From the NCBI GenBank assembly GCA_019918135.1, contig WBZZ01002853.1, forward strand, positions 28,501 to 92,500: 64,000 bases of DNA, given 5' to 3'. Position 1 is the stretch's first letter; every line of letters begins with the position of its first letter. Positions 31,525 to 43,105 of this stretch are shown piece after piece. Both the position numbers and the translations under genes were made by a program. This DNA is from Paulinella micropora (Eukaryota > Cercozoa > Imbricatea > Euglyphida > Paulinellidae). Under the pieces are notes generated by a model. That model was not told where the DNA came from and made no database searches. It saw nothing but the letters and a program-made list of their open reading frames with translations.

Positions 31525-32372
31525 ATGTCCAAGTACTACTTCATGCCGGAGGGGTCCGGGTTCCAAAGTATGCCGGTCGTTTTGTTAATAGGACATTTGC
31601 TAGCAGTTCTGACGCTCTGGTATTTTTTATATTGGCGTTTACAAATACTGCGCCTAGTCAACGCAAGTGTCCGCTATGCCGTACCACCCACTGTGGGGCA
31701 GGGGCGCCTGCTTTACGTGTGGTACAAATCAGCGCTTACAACAGCCAACTCACTAGCAGTACCAGCCATCCAGGCCAAATCGCCTTGCTCAGCTTCTGCC
31801 ACTTTCTGTCCTGGTGGTGCTTCTTTCTGGTGCCGTGGACCCTCGACGGTACCGCACCGGCCGCAAGCATCGGCTGGGTGGTTGCCGTGTGCCTCTACAC
31901 CGCGCTGGCCCTGCGGCGCCTGGTTGGGGCCTGCAAGCCACTGCCGCCAGCTCGAGTCTGGAAATTTGGCGTTCTTTTGTTGGGGCTAGTTTGCACCGCA
32001 GCGGCCCTCGTGAGCCAGCGTGCTTGGATTGTGTGGCTCATTCTCTTGTTGGGCCTGCTTGCCGTGGGCTTGGGTGAACCACGTACCGCACCCCCACCCG
32101 AAGCCGTGCCTATAGGCGTGCCCCCGCGTTATTTGCTCCAAACTATCGTTGTCGCGGGCCTGGCGTCTGCACTGGGCCTTGCCGCTTCCCGGCTACAGGC
32201 CGCTAGCTGTTGCAGCCGCTTGTCTGACGTGTTGGCCTCGCTAGCTGCCGTTGGCTTTGTGCTCATATGGTGGCCGCTGTACTTGCAAACCGATCTCTAC
32301 GAGACTGTAGCACAGAGCCAAGCCTCGCTTGCACGGCTGCGGGGACAAAGTATCACGGCTCTGCCCCTGTGA
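31525..32372 (+). pseudogene. Multi-pass membrane protein, copy 2 (frameshifted)
   Basis: The start MSKYYFMPEGSGF is intact here, unlike copy 1. The first membrane span is present, but after the TVGQGRLLYV region the frame is lost because one C is missing relative to copy 1 (GGGGCGCC against GGGGCCGCC). The remaining spans continue in the other frame to 32372. The two copies carry different lesions, so each was damaged separately or one site is a sequence error. Confidence 0.6.
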
Positions 32373-35300
32373 AGAACATACGCCGCCACCTTTACCTACG
32401 ATTGAAGAGAAAAAAGAACTGAAAGAAAATCTCAGAGACCTGTTGAGGTATGGTAATTACGATATCATAAGGGACGACAGCAAGGAACACAAACTAGGAA
32501 TAAATGAAAGCCGATATGCGGTAAGGATTAACGGCAACTTCCGATCATTTACGATGCGCGATGTGATAAGATTTATTGAAATAATATTGAACGACTTTGT
32601 AAGACGACAATCGCCCGCAGATAAGATTGATGTTGGTATTGAGTTTTTAGATTACTATGGAAAGGTATCTACAGGCTTACATAAAGTTAATCAAATCTCG
32701 GTTGAAAAAGTTTTAGAAAGATTGTCGGCAATATTTCAAAGCAACGAAAAGTCTTTATATGGACGAGAACGGAACAAACTTTGATAAATTAAAATTTGTA
32801 TTGAAATCTGTTAAAATGCCTACTGGAGGGACAAGGCTACAGGTTTTGAACAAATTGGATATATACAGAAAGAAAGGAGTAATCTGTATTACTAACAGCG
32901 ATAACTTATGCTTAGCACGAGCAATCGTTGTTGTCAAAGCAAAAATTGAAAAACATCAAAAATTCTCACAAATTATACGAGGACGAAAGATACAGCAGGA
33001 AATGGCCGAGGCTTTACACGATGAAGCGAAAGTTATTAAGGATGTGTGTGGGATACCAGAAATTGATACATTCGCTAATCACATTAAATGTAATCTGGTT
33101 ATTGTTGAATTCCCTGACCAAATCGTTTATAAAACAGATCTACTTGATGCTAACGGCGAACGGCTGACTAACCTTTACATTCTAAAGACTGAAGGACATT
33201 ACGATGCAATAACTAACATGAAGTCTATGCTAGGAAAGGAAAACTTCTGTGAGTTGTGTCTAAGGGGATACCAAAAAAGACACGCCTGTGAAGCTAAATG
33301 TAGTATCTGCGAAACCAAGGGATGTAAGGGAATAAACGACAAGAGCCAGTGGAAAGAATGCGAGCAGTGTAATAGAAAGTTTCCAAACACTGAATGCTTC
33401 AATAACCACAAGACTAGCACATGCGATGTTAAAGCGAAATGTAAGACGTGCGGGCTGTGTTATAGAAAGAAAGACAAGCACAAATGCGGTTATGCGAAAT
33501 GCCGAAATTGTAAGGAACTGAAACCGCTTGAACACCAATGTGAAATAGCCAAAAAAGAAATCCTACCGCCGTCAGAGCAATACATATTCTTTGACTTTGA
33601 AGCGACACAGGACACAGGCGAACACATTGTTAATCATGCTGAAAGCCAGTATTACGATGCGAAGGAACCGCCTATTATACATAAGAGCATTCAAGATTTC
33701 TGTAATTGGGCTTTTGACACTAAGCACAGTAATTTTACATTTATTGCTCACAATGCCCGCGGTTATGATTGTCAGTTTATTCTTAAGTGGTTGGTTGATA
33801 ACGGACAAACTCCATTCGTAATCTATGAAGGAGGTAAGATTATGATGATGACACTTAAGAAGTATCGGTTCATAGACAGCCTAAGTTTTCTTACGATGCC
33901 ATTGTCAGACTTTCCAAAGACATTCGGGCTTACGGAACTTAAGAAAGGTTTCTTCCCGCACTTCTTCAATACGGCCAAAAATAAAAACTATGTCGGGGTA
34001 ATGCCACATAAGAAACATTACGGCTACGACACGATGCGAGGAGATAAACGAAAGGAATTTCTTGAATGGTATGACGAGCAAGTGAAAGCACATAACAGTT
34101 TTGATATGGTAAAGGAAATCGCGGAGTATTGTCATTCAGATGTTGATATACTGAGGAAGGGCTGTATAGATTTTAGAAATCAGTTTCTAGAGTTTGGTAT
34201 TGACCCTTTCAATATACAACTATCGCGAGTTGTGTTATGGCTCTGTATCGTGCTAAGTTTATGCCAGAGAATTCAATTGCAATATTGAAAGCGGAAAAAC
34301 AAAACAGGATGACTTCTAGGGCTTGTGTAGAATGGCTAGCATACAGAAGCAGGTTAGACAAAACCGATATTAAACATGCATTCAACGGAGGTGAAAAAAT
34401 GTTTCAACTCGGACAATCTCGTGTGTATGTAGATGGATGGGACGAGAAAGACAAAACCGCTTATGAGTTTTACGGATGCCATTGGCACGGCTGTCAGAAA
34501 TGTTGGAACGGCAATGCTTTGAATGTGAAGAAGAATAAGACTATGGGTGAGTTATACAGGGAAACAATGAGGAGAGAAAAACAACTTAATGAACAAGCGA
34601 AAGTAATAAGTATCTGGGAGTGCGAATGGAGCCTTATGAAAACCAGTGAAAGACTGGCAGAGGATACAAACGAACGAATTACTGAACAAGAAGGACTAAA
34701 CCCACGAGAGGCGATGTTTGGAGGTAGAGTGAATGCTCTTAAATTATATTGGAAAGCCAGACACAACAATGAATATGCGAACTACATTGATGTATTTTCA
34801 TTATATCCGACCGTAATGTATTACGACCTTTATCCAAGCGGGCACCATATAATTATTAGACCAAGCAACGAGGAGGAAAGAAAAAATATGAAAAACAAAA
34901 TTATAAACAGAGAATATTTTGGAGTGGCTAAGGTTAAGATGCTACCGCCGAGAGGATTACTACACCCAGTCTTACCGAAGGCTGACAGAGGTAAGATGAT
35001 GTATTACTTATGCGATAAGTGCGGAATGACTGAGCAACACGGCGAATGTATGCACACAGATAAAGAAAGAGCAATAACGGGCACATGGGCAACTCCCGAA
35101 ATTTACAAGGCCTTAGACAAAGGGTATAAGTTAATAAAAGTATATGAAGTATGGCACTGGAAAGAACAAAGCAGTAGCCTATTCAAAGAATACATAAAGA
35201 CATTCTTGAAAGTAAAACAAGAGTCCAGCGGATACCCCGCGGGATGTAATACGGAAGCGGAAAAACAAAATTACATAAACAGCATGGAAGTTAAAATGGG

Positions 35301-36179
35301 TGTAAAGATGGATGAAAGCAAAATATTTAAAAACGAAGGACGGAGAGCAGTGGCTAAGTTGTGCTTGAACTCTTTATGGGGAAAGTTTGGACAGAAACAA
35401 AATAAAACACAGAACAAAATGATAAAGGATAAAGAAGCCTTATACAAACTATTGAACGATAAATCAGTGGATAATGTAAATATTAACATAATTAACGACC
35501 AAATTGTAGAAGCAAGTTATGACTTAAAACAGGATGCGGTGAGCGACCCGATTAAAACAAATATTGTAGTTGCTTTATTTACTACATGCCATGCGAGAAT
35601 GAGACTTTACAATAATATTATGATGGACAGATTAGGCAATAGGATATTGTATCATGACACAGACAGTGTAATATATACGACTAACAAAGAAATTAATCAG
35701 GCTGATGTAGAGACAGGTGATTTACTGGGAGATTGGACAGATGAATTAAAAGGAGCAAAAATAAAAACCTTTGTGGGAGGTGGGCCGAAAAATGTTATGG
35801 ATACTTATTAGATAATGGTAAAGCCAGTATGAAAGTAAACGGATTTAGTATGAACTATGAAACGAAAAAAGCATTGAATTTACCAAATATGTTAAGTGTA
35901 ATAAGTTGCGGGCTAGGTATTACGAACACTGAATTATTTGAGAATGGTAAAAATGAACTGGCTAAATTGTTGGAGACTGATGAAGAATTACGGATTGCTA
36001 AGCGAATTGAGAAGTCTGGAAAAGTAGTTATAATAGAAAACAGCAAGATAACAAGAGACAAACAAAAGAAAAAAATAACAAGCGAATACTTAGGAAAGAT
36101 ATTTAGTTTTACATACACGAAGAGACAGGTTATTGGAATTGTAGAGAATGCGATTGAAACTAGACCTTTTGGATATTAA
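32373..36179 (+). pseudogene. polB: DNA polymerase B, copy 2 (same N-terminal loss and frameshifts)
   Basis: Same organisation as 19855-23661, with frame changes near 32758, 34210 and 35790. Scattered substitutions against copy 1 include Asn to Asp near 33064, Lys to Gln in the zinc-finger-like block near 33271, Glu to Ala near 35090 and Ile to Ser near 35515. All exonuclease and polymerase motifs are retained. Identical frameshifts in both copies mean the gene was inactive before the duplication, unless they are systematic sequence errors. Confidence 0.9.
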
Positions 36180-36295
36180 AAATATTTAGTATAACAAAAA
36201 CAATATAGGTTTTTGGTTATGAAGTAGAACTTCATAATTTTTTTATAATTAATTAATTTTTTTCCATAAATTTTTTTGTAAGTCTATATAGACCA

Positions 36296-36582
36296 ATGAC
36301 TACCCTTAATAGACTATCTGAAAAATTTGAACAACTTTCAATTGAGAAGAATAAGGAATTCTTTTCAGTAAAAGATGTACAAAAGATAATTGATGATGAA
36401 ATTAAGGCAATTGAAAAAAGTAGAGAAGGAAAGCCAAAGGATATTTTTCCGTTTGGTAAATACAAGGTAAGAAAATTCAAGATGTAGCAGTTATCGATAA
36501 GCCATATCTTGAATGGGTTATGAAACAGCCGTGGTTTGATAAATTTACAGATATTAAAAGTGAAGTAAAAAAATATATGTAA
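36296..36582 (+). pseudogene. Small FGKYKGK-type protein, copy 2 (frameshifted)
   Basis: Duplicate of 23778-24064, with the same missing base after the FGKYK codons. Confidence 0.55.
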
Positions 36583-36609
36583 TAAAAATTATTTTGTAGT
36601 ATATATAAG

Positions 36610-36974
36610 ATGAGCGAACTCAACACCAAACAGGACTACTTGAATGAAATTGAAAATGGAACATTGACAGTGAAATAAAAAAGCCAACAATTAAATGGAC
36701 TAAGCCTGACATTGTATCTTTCTATGAGCAATACAAGCCGAGGGATGACACGGCGGATGCTACCGCCGTAGGCGGTAATGTGAAAGTAGTTAAAGCTACA
36801 TTACAAAAAATAATGGACGAAGAACCAAGCACACCTTTTAAGGAAACAGATTTGAAAGAGACTGGAATTACGGAGATTAAAATGAATGTGAGCGAAGCGT
36901 CACAATGTGGCGAAGCCACTTGTGCGAGCGATGTTATTCGTGTTGTAAAAAAAAGATACCAAAAAATAAAGTAA
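36610..36974 (+). pseudogene. Unrecognised small gene, copy 2 (one-base deletion)
   Basis: Copy of 24092-24457 with one A lost from a run of five near 36655. This puts a stop soon after and leaves only a 64-codon internal frame from 36780. It is the clearest lesion private to copy 2 in the PLV part. Confidence 0.65.
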
Positions 36975-37023
36975 ATTAAAAATAAATTAGTTCTTTGATA
37001 TTTTGTTCTGACTGCCGTCATCA

Positions 37024-37130
37024 CAAAACATCGTTTTCCATTAAATTTTTTTGCTTTTAATTTTGCTTTATCTGTTGACGATGTTTGAGAGTAAGCGAGA
37101 GTGCGACAGCACGAAGCGCAACTCTCAAAT
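37024..37130. terminator. Hairpin 3'-end module A, copy 2
   Basis: Same structure as 24507-24613, preserved in the second tandem unit. Confidence 0.6.
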
Positions 37131-37131
37131 A

Positions 37132-38373
37132 TCATTGATCCTCTATAAAGTTAGCAATAACATTAATACCATTACCCGACCCACCTGCCGACACAGCCTT
37201 TTGTGTGAATGTCAAAACATCGTTCGGTGTTAATTGGATATCATAAGTTCTGAGGTTAATCTGCTGAGTAGAGCCAGCATTAACATAAATCTTAAAAATG
37301 GTTGTTCCGTTTGCGATAGCAGTTGCTTTCGTGTCTGTATCTACAATTGAAGCTTTGGCATCAACATCAGCAAAACCCGCCCCTGTCAGTGTTCCGTTCA
37401 ATACCATTCTGACGACATTTGCCTTAGTATCTTCATTTGTAATACTTATCAAAGATGGAAAGACATTTGAATAGTTGGTTAGGCTATTATCGTATAGTGC
37501 TTTATTTCTGATACTTAAAATGGGGCTTTCAGTTATATTACCTGCTTCACTCCCTTCCGCCGTATTTGTAATACTTGTATTAATAGTGTTGGTGCCTTCA
37601 ACAAACAAACTACAACTGGCTGTCTTCAGTCTTTGTATTCCAACTCCCAAATTATTATGAACAATTCGTGCTACAAATGGCAATGTAGTATTCCGCAGAC
37701 TGACACCCGTGTTGGCATTCGCATACTTAATCGTATGGACTAACTGAAAATCACCTGTCTTTGGATTTTCAATAGAAAACTTAATAGCACCAAAACCTAA
37801 GTATTGAAATTGAATTTGAAATACATTTCCCTTACTCTAGTCTAATACATGCATATCTCCTGTTCCGTCGCACGGGTCATCCCAGTACGCTTGAAAAAAT
37901 ACGTTTAGGGTTCCTCCTTTGCAATGTAGAATACACATTCCTTCATCTCTAGTCTTGTACAAGTAGAAACCATTAATTAATTCGTTATCTCCGATACCTA
38001 TCCACGAATAATAATCTTCGGTTTCGTCCGTTGTCCATAAAGCAGTGAAGCGGGCTACAACACCCATACCAGTACGATATTTTATTTTCCTTTTGCTTAC
38101 CATACAGGCATCAGCGGTAGCATTAGCAGTTGTTTTTAATTCCGCCATATTCTTCAGAAATGAAACACTCGCATTTGTCTGAGTTAATGACCATATCCGT
38201 GTATTAATGGTATATGGAAAGATTTCCTGTAATACTGGTGTTAAGGAACTGGTTAGGGTTTCACCAAAAGCGGTCTTCATATGATTAGTTTCAATGTGTC
38301 CATCATATCCAACTTTGACATTTACAAACTTTTCGTCGGAATTTTGTGCGATTAAATTTCTCTGGTGAGACAT
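37132..38373 (-). pseudogene. PLV GFG-motif structural protein, copy 2 (in-frame TAG)
   Basis: Duplicate of 24615-25856 with the same TAG between the VLD and SKGNVF segments. An Asn to Ser change occurs near 37610. Confidence 0.75.
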
Positions 38374-38471
38374 TTCTTATATATAAAACAAAAAATAATT
38401 TTCTTTTTCTTTTTTATTTTTATTAGTTTTAAGAAGTTTATAAATATCAACTCATCAAGATTTCAATTCCC

Positions 38472-39950
38472 TTAACAACAATAGTCCTCTGAAGAATAGC
38501 ATAAGTAGTAATTCAATTGGACTGCTCCCTCAGCACTCCATTCATACCTCCGTTCGGTGTCCAATGATAGCCCTGCCACTTCATAACCTTCTTCTTCTCT
38601 CTTGTCATAAAGCGGGCGGTTGTGATCCCAGAAATCAACATGGAACCAGTTATATTTATACACATTAGAGTTCAAAACGGCAGAGCCCTTAATTTTTTCC
38701 TTCAAAAGCATATAGTCTTCATCGCGGGCACAAGCGATATCAAACTGCTGAATTCTATTAATATCCAAAGTAGTATAATAAGAAGTAATCTTAGCCTGTG
38801 CTCGGTTATCGCAATCAAATGCGGTGTTTGAAGTTTCAGTATTATTAAACCCGCTAGTGTAAATTCGGCGAATTCTCTCACCCTGCGAGCGGTTCATCTT
38901 CAAAACAAATAACTGAGTGCCTGCACCGAGATTGGTTTTCCAAGAGATAGGGTATTCAGTCTTGAACGAAAAGCCTTCACCAGCAATCTTCTGTTGAACA
39001 CCCAAGATAACATTCGGATCAGTTTCAACAGCAAGAAAGAGGTTAAGGTTGGTAACCTCTGCGGGTTGTGTGGTGGCTGTTGCTCCTGCTCCAACACTAA
39101 GGGCATCAGTTCCATAAAATACGGTTTTGTTCGTACCCTCCCACACAATCCTCAAATCAAGAATTTCATTAAAACCAATAGTCTTATCAATTTCAAAAAT
39201 GGTTCCAAAAAGCATACCCAGAGGAATAGACACATTGATAACGGGAGTAGCGGTGTTATTGGCTCCACCTTCAAAATACTTAGCCTCCTCATAAGAGACA
39301 TTTACAACAGAGGCAGCACCAGTTCCGTTAGCAATGAGCAAATCATTATGACGACGAGCATTGACAGATGGTGGAGAAATTGCTCCTGCTATAGCAGTTC
39401 CGTATAAATCAAGCACAGCTCGCAATTGAGCCTGATCTCCAAAATTTGCTACGGTAGCAGCACTTGCTTGTTGGCCAGCAAACACGTTAGCATTAAAGGC
39501 GGTTGTAGCACGCCCATCAGCATTACACTTTTGAAGCATAGCCCCATAACCAGACCCAGCCCCGTGGTTATCCAAAGCCATAAATCTATCATAAGAAATC
39601 TCAGGCTTCCAAATCATCTTAGTGTAATTTCCCACATGTTGAAGATTACACAGATACTGCCCGCTTCGGCTTCGTAGTTCAGTCGTCTTAATCATCGGCA
39701 GGCAGTCCATTGGAATTCGGTTGTATCTTCCACCACCACCACCCGCACCTGGTGTGTAGGTAAATCGCAAAACAGACCTCGCAAGGTTCAAAGGACGAGT
39801 TGGAATTTCAAAAGTTGATTCAATTCCCCCCACGGTGGTAATCGGCACAACCGCAAGACTTTCGCGGGCAGTAAGTTTATTAAGCGAATACTTACCGCGG
39901 ATAAGCTCGCTCTGACTGTGTGTAAGTTCTCATCCATATTGGACAGGCAT
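38472..39950 (-). pseudogene. mcp: PLV major capsid protein, copy 2 (TGA at codon 7)
   Basis: Duplicate of 25955-27433, including the stop at codon 7. One Glu to Lys change is visible near 39619. Otherwise the translated sequence appears identical. Confidence 0.85.
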
Positions 39951-40063
39951 TTTTTCTTTTTTTTTTTGAAATAGTGTAAATTAACTAATTCACCAGAATA
40001 TATTTATAGAAAAAATAAATAATTTTAAATTAATTATTGATATTTTATTCACCCGCTTCGCGG

Positions 40064-40228
40064 TTTCATAAAACATCGTTTCCCATTAACTCGCCTTTTC
40101 CGATGTTTAATTGTTGTTTCCGACTACTTCGGAAACAACGGAACAACAAACGAGAGTGCGTAGCACGAAGTGAAATTGTCACAAGTCCCGAAGGGACGTT
40201 GTGATGGGACAAAGTCTCTCACAAATAT
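40064..40228. terminator. Hairpin 3'-end module B, copy 2
   Basis: Same structure as 27547-27711. Confidence 0.6.
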
Positions 40229-40931
40229 CATCTAGCCTTTAACAAATTGAAGAATGAATTAAATAAATTAAAATAATTAGTTTCACGATAAACTAATAAA
40301 GTCATAACGAATCCCAAACCATTAAGATTAATCGCTTGGTCGTTTTCGTCCGTCAAGTAAAACCTAAATACATTATTTGAACTCGCCGATAATGTTTTTC
40401 CGTATTCGCTACCAGAGCCGTCATAGATGACAGACCCAAAAGGGATTTCGTTGGCAGTGTATATTTCTTGTAGCACATGATTATCTCCTTCATTCACTAA
40501 ATCCGATTGAAGATACAAAGTTTTTTCACCAGTTAGAATAATTACATTTGGCGATTTAATAAAATTACTTGCAAAGAAATATGTTGAATTTCTTTCAAAC
40601 CCCATAACCTCGTGAATACGGGCATCGCCATCAAATATAAACCGCGGTTGAATTCCTTTATTCTCTGACACACTGAATGTTAATTTTCCATCTTCTGGTT
40701 CTATGTTGGTATTGTTGCTTGTTATTGTGTATGTGTATCGCTTGGGGCTGTCTGCGGTTAGCACCTCTGCCAGTTTATTTTTTAAGTTGTTCATTGTGTA
40801 GTTGCCCTCCGGTATCGTAATTAAAGCCTCAGACCCGTCTTCGGATAATGTAAAAGTATTGTAAGGACTGGCGACTGAATAATACGACTTCGGAACATAG
40901 ATATGAAGAATTTTACAATGTGTTGGATTGT
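40228..40931 (-). pseudogene. Penton-like protein, 3' part, copy 2
   Basis: Duplicate of 27711-28414. In this copy the GC fragment that interrupts it is followed directly by the matching 5' part at 43061-43082, so the whole penton gene is present here with one 2,129-bp interruption. Confidence 0.88.
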
Positions 40932-43060
40932 CGCGTCGTTTGCGAACCTGCGCCTGCCGCTGCCGCGCCCGACGGACCTGGTGGAGGAAGCGCCGATGCC
41001 TGAAGAAGAGTTGCTGGCTGACTTGCTGGGGCAGGCGGGCGACAACCTGGAGCCGGCGCAGCTGCGGGCGGAGGCGCGGCGGCTGGCGCAGGAGCTGCGG
41101 CCGGCGAGTGGGGGCGGGGCAGCGGCGAACGAGGCGACGGTGCGACGCATGATGGCGGAGGGGCGCGCGCGCATCCAGGCGGAGGTGGCGGCGAAGCGCA
41201 CGCAACGGGCGTGGGACGAGGAGGAGAGCGCGCACTACACTTGGCTGGAAATGCAGAAGCTGCGCCGGCGCGTGGAGCCGTTGGTTCTGAGCACGCTGGG
41301 ACGGGGCGGGGGTTGTTCGGACGCGCAGGCGGCGGCATGGGAGCAAGTGCGCAAGGGCCGGCTGTCACCGTTCACGCCGGGGCTGAAGCTGCCACCCTCG
41401 TTCTACTCGTACCAGGCGCTGCCCGTGAACAACCTGGGAGTGGCCGACTGCCAGTTGGTGCGCCTGAACACGTTGTTGGAGGCGATCTACCGGGGCCCGC
41501 TGAACGAGGAATTCCAGGTCTGTCTGGCGGCGGCGCAGACGGCCGGGGCCGTAGGCACGTTTTTTCACCTGCTGATGTACGGCCCGCCCGGCACGGGCAA
41601 GTCGCATCTGCACCAGCTGCTGACGGAGCACTGCCTGCTGCAAGGGGCGGTACGCGCGCAGCTGGGGATGTCGGCCAAGGCGCTGGCCGGTAACTTCAAC
41701 TTTATCGGGCAGGTGACGGTGATGGACGAGCTGCCCAAACACTACCGCGGCAACCACAACCCGAACATGGAGGAAGACGACAAGACCGAGATGATCAAGG
41801 CCATGCTGTGGTCCCGCAGCGTGGGGTTTTCGTACATGCGCACCGACCAGGACACCGGGCAGCGCTTCCATGAGTACACGCAGGCGCAGGTGAGCGGGTC
41901 GCACCTGGTGAACACCAACACGCACCCTTCTCGGTTCGCGCAGCCGCTGCGGGATCGCTTCCACACGCGGTACGTGCCGGGGCGCGTCCGGCCGGGGTGC
42001 GAGGCGTGGCGCAATTTTGCGGGCGACGGAGACGACGAGGAGGCAGAGGCGCGGCGGCACGCGCTGCCGCGGTGGGTCCGGGACAATGGCGCGCTGATCA
42101 CGCTGTACTATTACTTGCAGTCGCTGGGCTTTGTGTCGCCTGTGAAGCTGCACGTGACCTCCACGATCATGGAGGAGTTTTGTGTCGAGGCCATGAAGAA
42201 GGGGGTCAGGCGCCTGAACCTGCAGCGCTTCATCCACCGCCTGTGCGCTTTGATCAAGCTGGTAGCTATCCGCCGCGCCATTGAAATCGTGTTTCACTCG
42301 TCGGTGAGCCCGCTGATTGACCCGGCGCTCGGTACCGATCACGGGCTGCCGCTGGGCAGACCCCCCTCGCTGGTGCAATTTGCCTTTCTGGAGCCCTTCC
42401 TCAACGACGAAGACCCCAGCGTGATTATGCAGGCCGTCGGCCTGCTCGCGCCACAGGAGCTGCAACAGCCGCAGCAGCGCCAGGTTCTGTACAGCTTGGC
42501 GGAGGCCTTCTTCGGCCGCGCCACCCGAGGAGAGGGGGGGGGGGGCCGGCGCGGCGCGGCGGCAAAGGTGGTGGTGACACGCGCAGCGGGCTCTACCGGG
42601 CCAGCGACCCTGCCGATGATGGCAACGGCCATTACGACGATGATGACGGCGGCGGCAGCGGCGGCGGCGGCAGGGGGGGCGGAGGGCGCCCGCCCTACAA
42701 GAAAAGGCGCGGCGGGGGGGAGGAGGCGGAGGAGGAAGAAGACGAAGCCCGCGCTTGGGCCCCCGAGGAAACCAAAGAGGCCTACAAGTCCCCTTTTGTC
42801 GGGGAGTGCACCGAGGCGCTGCCGGTCACGGCCAGCGACGCCACTCAGCGCAGGTACTTGGAGGAAAGCAAGCTGAGCCGCGGCGTCTTTGAAAAGAACG
42901 AGCTGCGGCTGGTGCAGCAGCGCCGGGCCCGCGTCGAGGAGCTGGGGCTAGTGCGCGAGGGGCCGGGGGGCAACCTCGGCACCTTTCTCCTGCCCAAGCA
43001 GCCCCCGCTCTTCCCCGAGCCCAACGACTTTGCTGCCTGCCGCAAGAAGCTGTTGCAGTT
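40932..43060 (+). pseudogene. Large ATPase gene fragment, copy 3, inserted in penton gene
   Basis: Corresponds to 15907-18030 of the first copy and begins and ends inside that gene. It carries Walker A through the start of the C-terminal domain, with the same long G-run frameshift as copy 2. It is bounded on both sides by penton coding sequence that is contiguous when the fragment is removed. It has no terminal repeats, target-site duplication or poly-A, so it does not look like a transposon insertion or a retrocopy. Confidence 0.88.
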
Positions 43061-43082
43061 AGCGACAGCCTTTGTATTCCAT
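43061..43082 (-). pseudogene. Penton gene, 5' part (start codon and seven codons)
   Basis: The minus-strand ATG at 43082 follows TTAATATACA, the usual PLV start context. Seven full codons and the first base of an eighth lie before the GC junction at 43060. The first two bases on the PLV side of the other junction (28414, 28413 or 40931, 40930) complete that codon as TAC, and the frame runs on into NPTHCK. Total length would be 242 codons. Confidence 0.85.
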
Positions 43083-43105
43083 TGTATATTAACGGATAAA
43101 TAATT

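Larger units (their letters stand above)
28415..40931. repeat. Tandem repeat unit 2 (GC part plus PLV-left)
   Basis: Direct repeat of 15907-28414. The PLV part (32373-40931) is almost identical to unit 1, with roughly ten to twenty differences seen by eye over 8.5 kb. The GC part shows visibly more changes from unit 1 but is nearly identical to the third GC fragment at 40932-43060. Confidence 0.92.
32373..40931. mobile_element. Polinton-like virus, left part, copy 2
   Basis: Near-identical duplicate of 19855-28414 with the same edges, gene order and almost all lesions. It has one extra one-base deletion near 36655. Confidence 0.88.

Noticed and set aside
40932-43060. The GC insert as a transposon or intron
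   Set aside because: No terminal repeats, target-site duplication, GT-AG ends or self-splicing hallmarks; it begins and ends inside coding sequence of a neighbouring gene.
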